DNA from: Thiolapillus brandeum
GTDB lineage: Bacteria; Pseudomonadota; Gammaproteobacteria; Chromatiales; Chromatiaceae
Reading direction: 5' to 3'
Assembly (NCBI GenBank): GCA_011051425.1
Contig: DRLF01000122.1
Span: 1 to 7,135, forward strand
DNA length: 7,135 bases
Under the pieces are notes generated by a model. The model saw only the letters and a program-made list of their open reading frames with translations. It did not search any database and had not been told where the DNA came from. A program made the position numbers and the translations under genes. This document shows, one piece after another, positions 6,070 through 7,135 of this stretch (positions within the stretch are counted from its first letter, which is position 1; each line of letters starts with the position of its first letter).

Positions 6070-7135
6070 AGTAACAGGCGAGCTCCACCTGCATATAGTC
6101 ATCCTGGCGGAAAGGATATTGCAGATCCTTTTCGTCCACGTTCAGCCAGCTGCGTAACTGTACCGTCAGCAGATAGGCCTGACCAAAACGCCTGCTGGCC
6201 TCGATGTTCAGCAGTGTCGAACCGTTCTCCCAGTCCACGATGGTTCCGCCCAGTATGGCCAGGCTCTGGGCGTCGTTGGCCGTCCAGCGCAACCCCAGAA
6301 ACAGATCGTGATTGAACGGCGTGGCCGCTTCGTCACCCCGATCATCCAGCATCAGCTCGGCGACCACTCCCAGATCGGCCTGGGTTTCCATGATGCCAAC
6401 CTTCGTATATTCGAATCCCCCGGTAAGCGCATAGAAGGCTTCGTCCTGTCCATTGCGGTACAAGGCTTCCAGCTTCCACAACCATTCGCCCAGTGTCGCC
6501 TGAAGGTCAACGCTGGCCTGCTCGATCTGCTCATAATACGGCGCCAGCACCAGTTCACCCTGCGGCGTGAAGGCCGGCCTGAACAGGGGGTCCCGCCCTG
6601 TTCCCTGGAACCAGGACACGCCCATGTCCCATTCACCGATATAGTGCGACCAGCGCAATGCATAGTCCACATGGCGCTGCTCTGCAGAAGACTCGTAGGT
6701 CGCCAGATCGGGATCCACCCGGGGATGCGTGCGCAACCTGCCATCTTCACCGGGGAAGGTACGTTCGCGAAAACCGGGCAGCAAAAAGAAATCCAGGGTT
6801 CCCCAGTCCTTTTCCAGGGACAGCTTCGCCATGGGCTGGCCCAGTTTCTGTTCGCCATCGATGTTCTCCACCAGATCCGTCTGGTTGATGATGTCCACCA
6901 GGTGCATGGCTTCGGTAACACCCCAGTAAACCTTTCCCACACCCAGGCGGGTTTCCCAGCCATCACCGGCATAGATCCACTGCAGTTCGCGAATGTCCCA
7001 GTGGCTGCGTTCGTCGTCATGGCGATCCAGGCGGCCGAAAGGACGGAACACGAAACTCTGCCTGTTGTCGCCCCACTGGTGAGAGAACTCCGGCTCCAGA
7101 CTGACAGAATAATCATTGTCGTACTGGCGGGGATC
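6065..7135 (-). CDS. Outer-membrane beta-barrel (porin-like) protein, 5' end outside window
   Basis: The frame is open all the way to the right edge, beginning DPRQYDNDYSVSLEPEFSHQ, so the gene starts beyond 7135; a GTG at 7049-7051 lies inside the barrel and is not the true start. The 356 visible residues show many amphipathic strands rich in Trp, Tyr and Phe (WDIRELQWIYAG, WETRLGVGKVYWG, WDMGVSWFQGTGRD, LFLGLRWTAND) and end in CYF, a C-terminal aromatic signature of barrel proteins. The stretch HLVDIINQTDLVENIDGEQK at about residues 80-99 of the visible part is likely a conserved loop. I do not recognise a named family; a signal peptide and any plug are out of view. Its TAG stop overlaps the probable target duplication of the IS remnant, which lies immediately downstream and leaves the protein's end intact. 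Transport substrate unknown. Confidence 0.85.
   Translation of the reverse strand, partial: DPRQYDNDYSVSLEPEFSHQWGDNRQSFVFRPFGRLDRHDDERSHWDIRELQWIYAGDGWETRLGVGKVYWGVTEAMHLVDIINQTDLVENIDGEQKLGQPMAKLSLEKDWGTLDFFLLPGFRERTFPGEDGRLRTHPRVDPDLATYESSAEQRHVDYALRWSHYIGEWDMGVSWFQGTGRDPLFRPAFTPQGELVLAPYYEQIEQASVDLQATLGEWLWKLEALYRNGQDEAFYALTGGFEYTKVGIMETQADLGVVAELMLDDRGDEAATPFNHDLFLGLRWTANDAQSLAILGGTIVDWENGSTLLNIEASRRFGQAYLLTVQLRSWLNVDEKDLQYPFRQDDYMQVELACYF

Noticed and set aside
6352..7116. A 254-codon minus-strand frame overlapping the right-hand barrel gene
   Set aside because: It is out of register with the barrel frame, Trp/Arg/Pro-rich, without any domain-like pattern.

Overview
The window looks like chromosome from a Gram-negative bacterium, most likely a gammaproteobacterium. 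The grounds are two outer-membrane beta-barrel proteins, an AraC regulator with the long proteobacterial N-terminal domain, and purine-rich Shine-Dalgarno sites. No ribosomal or other phylogenetic marker is present, so genus cannot be given. No RNA gene or CRISPR array was seen.

Region 1 (1-2814). Two genes run leftward, probably as one unit: a CoA-disulfide/persulfide reductase with a fused C-terminal rhodanese domain (882-2576) and, 27 bases downstream, a short-chain (extended SDR) NAD-dependent epimerase/dehydratase (854 to beyond position 1, 3' end missing). A 238-base divergent promoter region separates them from region 2 and carries a dyad that may be the operator of the regulator next door.

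Region 2 (2815-4081). One rightward AraC-family activator of the OruR/ArgR-like type, divergent from the reductase and therefore its best candidate regulator. It is followed by a convincing intrinsic terminator and then by a convergent gene end.

Region 3 (4082-7135). Two leftward outer-membrane beta-barrel genes, neither of known function: a complete 278-residue one (4082-4918) and a larger one that enters from the right edge (6065 to beyond 7135). Between them lies an 0.9 kb dead insertion sequence of the IS1380 family (about 5181-6064). Its transposase has lost its middle, apparently by recombination between two Glu-Asn-Arg-coding stretches, and also carries an in-frame stop and a one-base frameshift. 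The probable target duplication overlaps the stop codon of the right-hand barrel gene, so the insertion left that protein intact.

Taken together, the left half is a plausible sulfur-redox module (persulfide/disulfide reductase, possible dedicated regulator, co-transcribed dehydrogenase), and the right half is an envelope-protein region with a decayed transposon. The most interesting regulatory signals are upstream of the small barrel gene: a perfect -10 with a 19-base spacer filled by a dyad, as in MerR-type promoters, and a hairpin that covers half of its Shine-Dalgarno sequence. No clearly new defence or metabolic system is evident.
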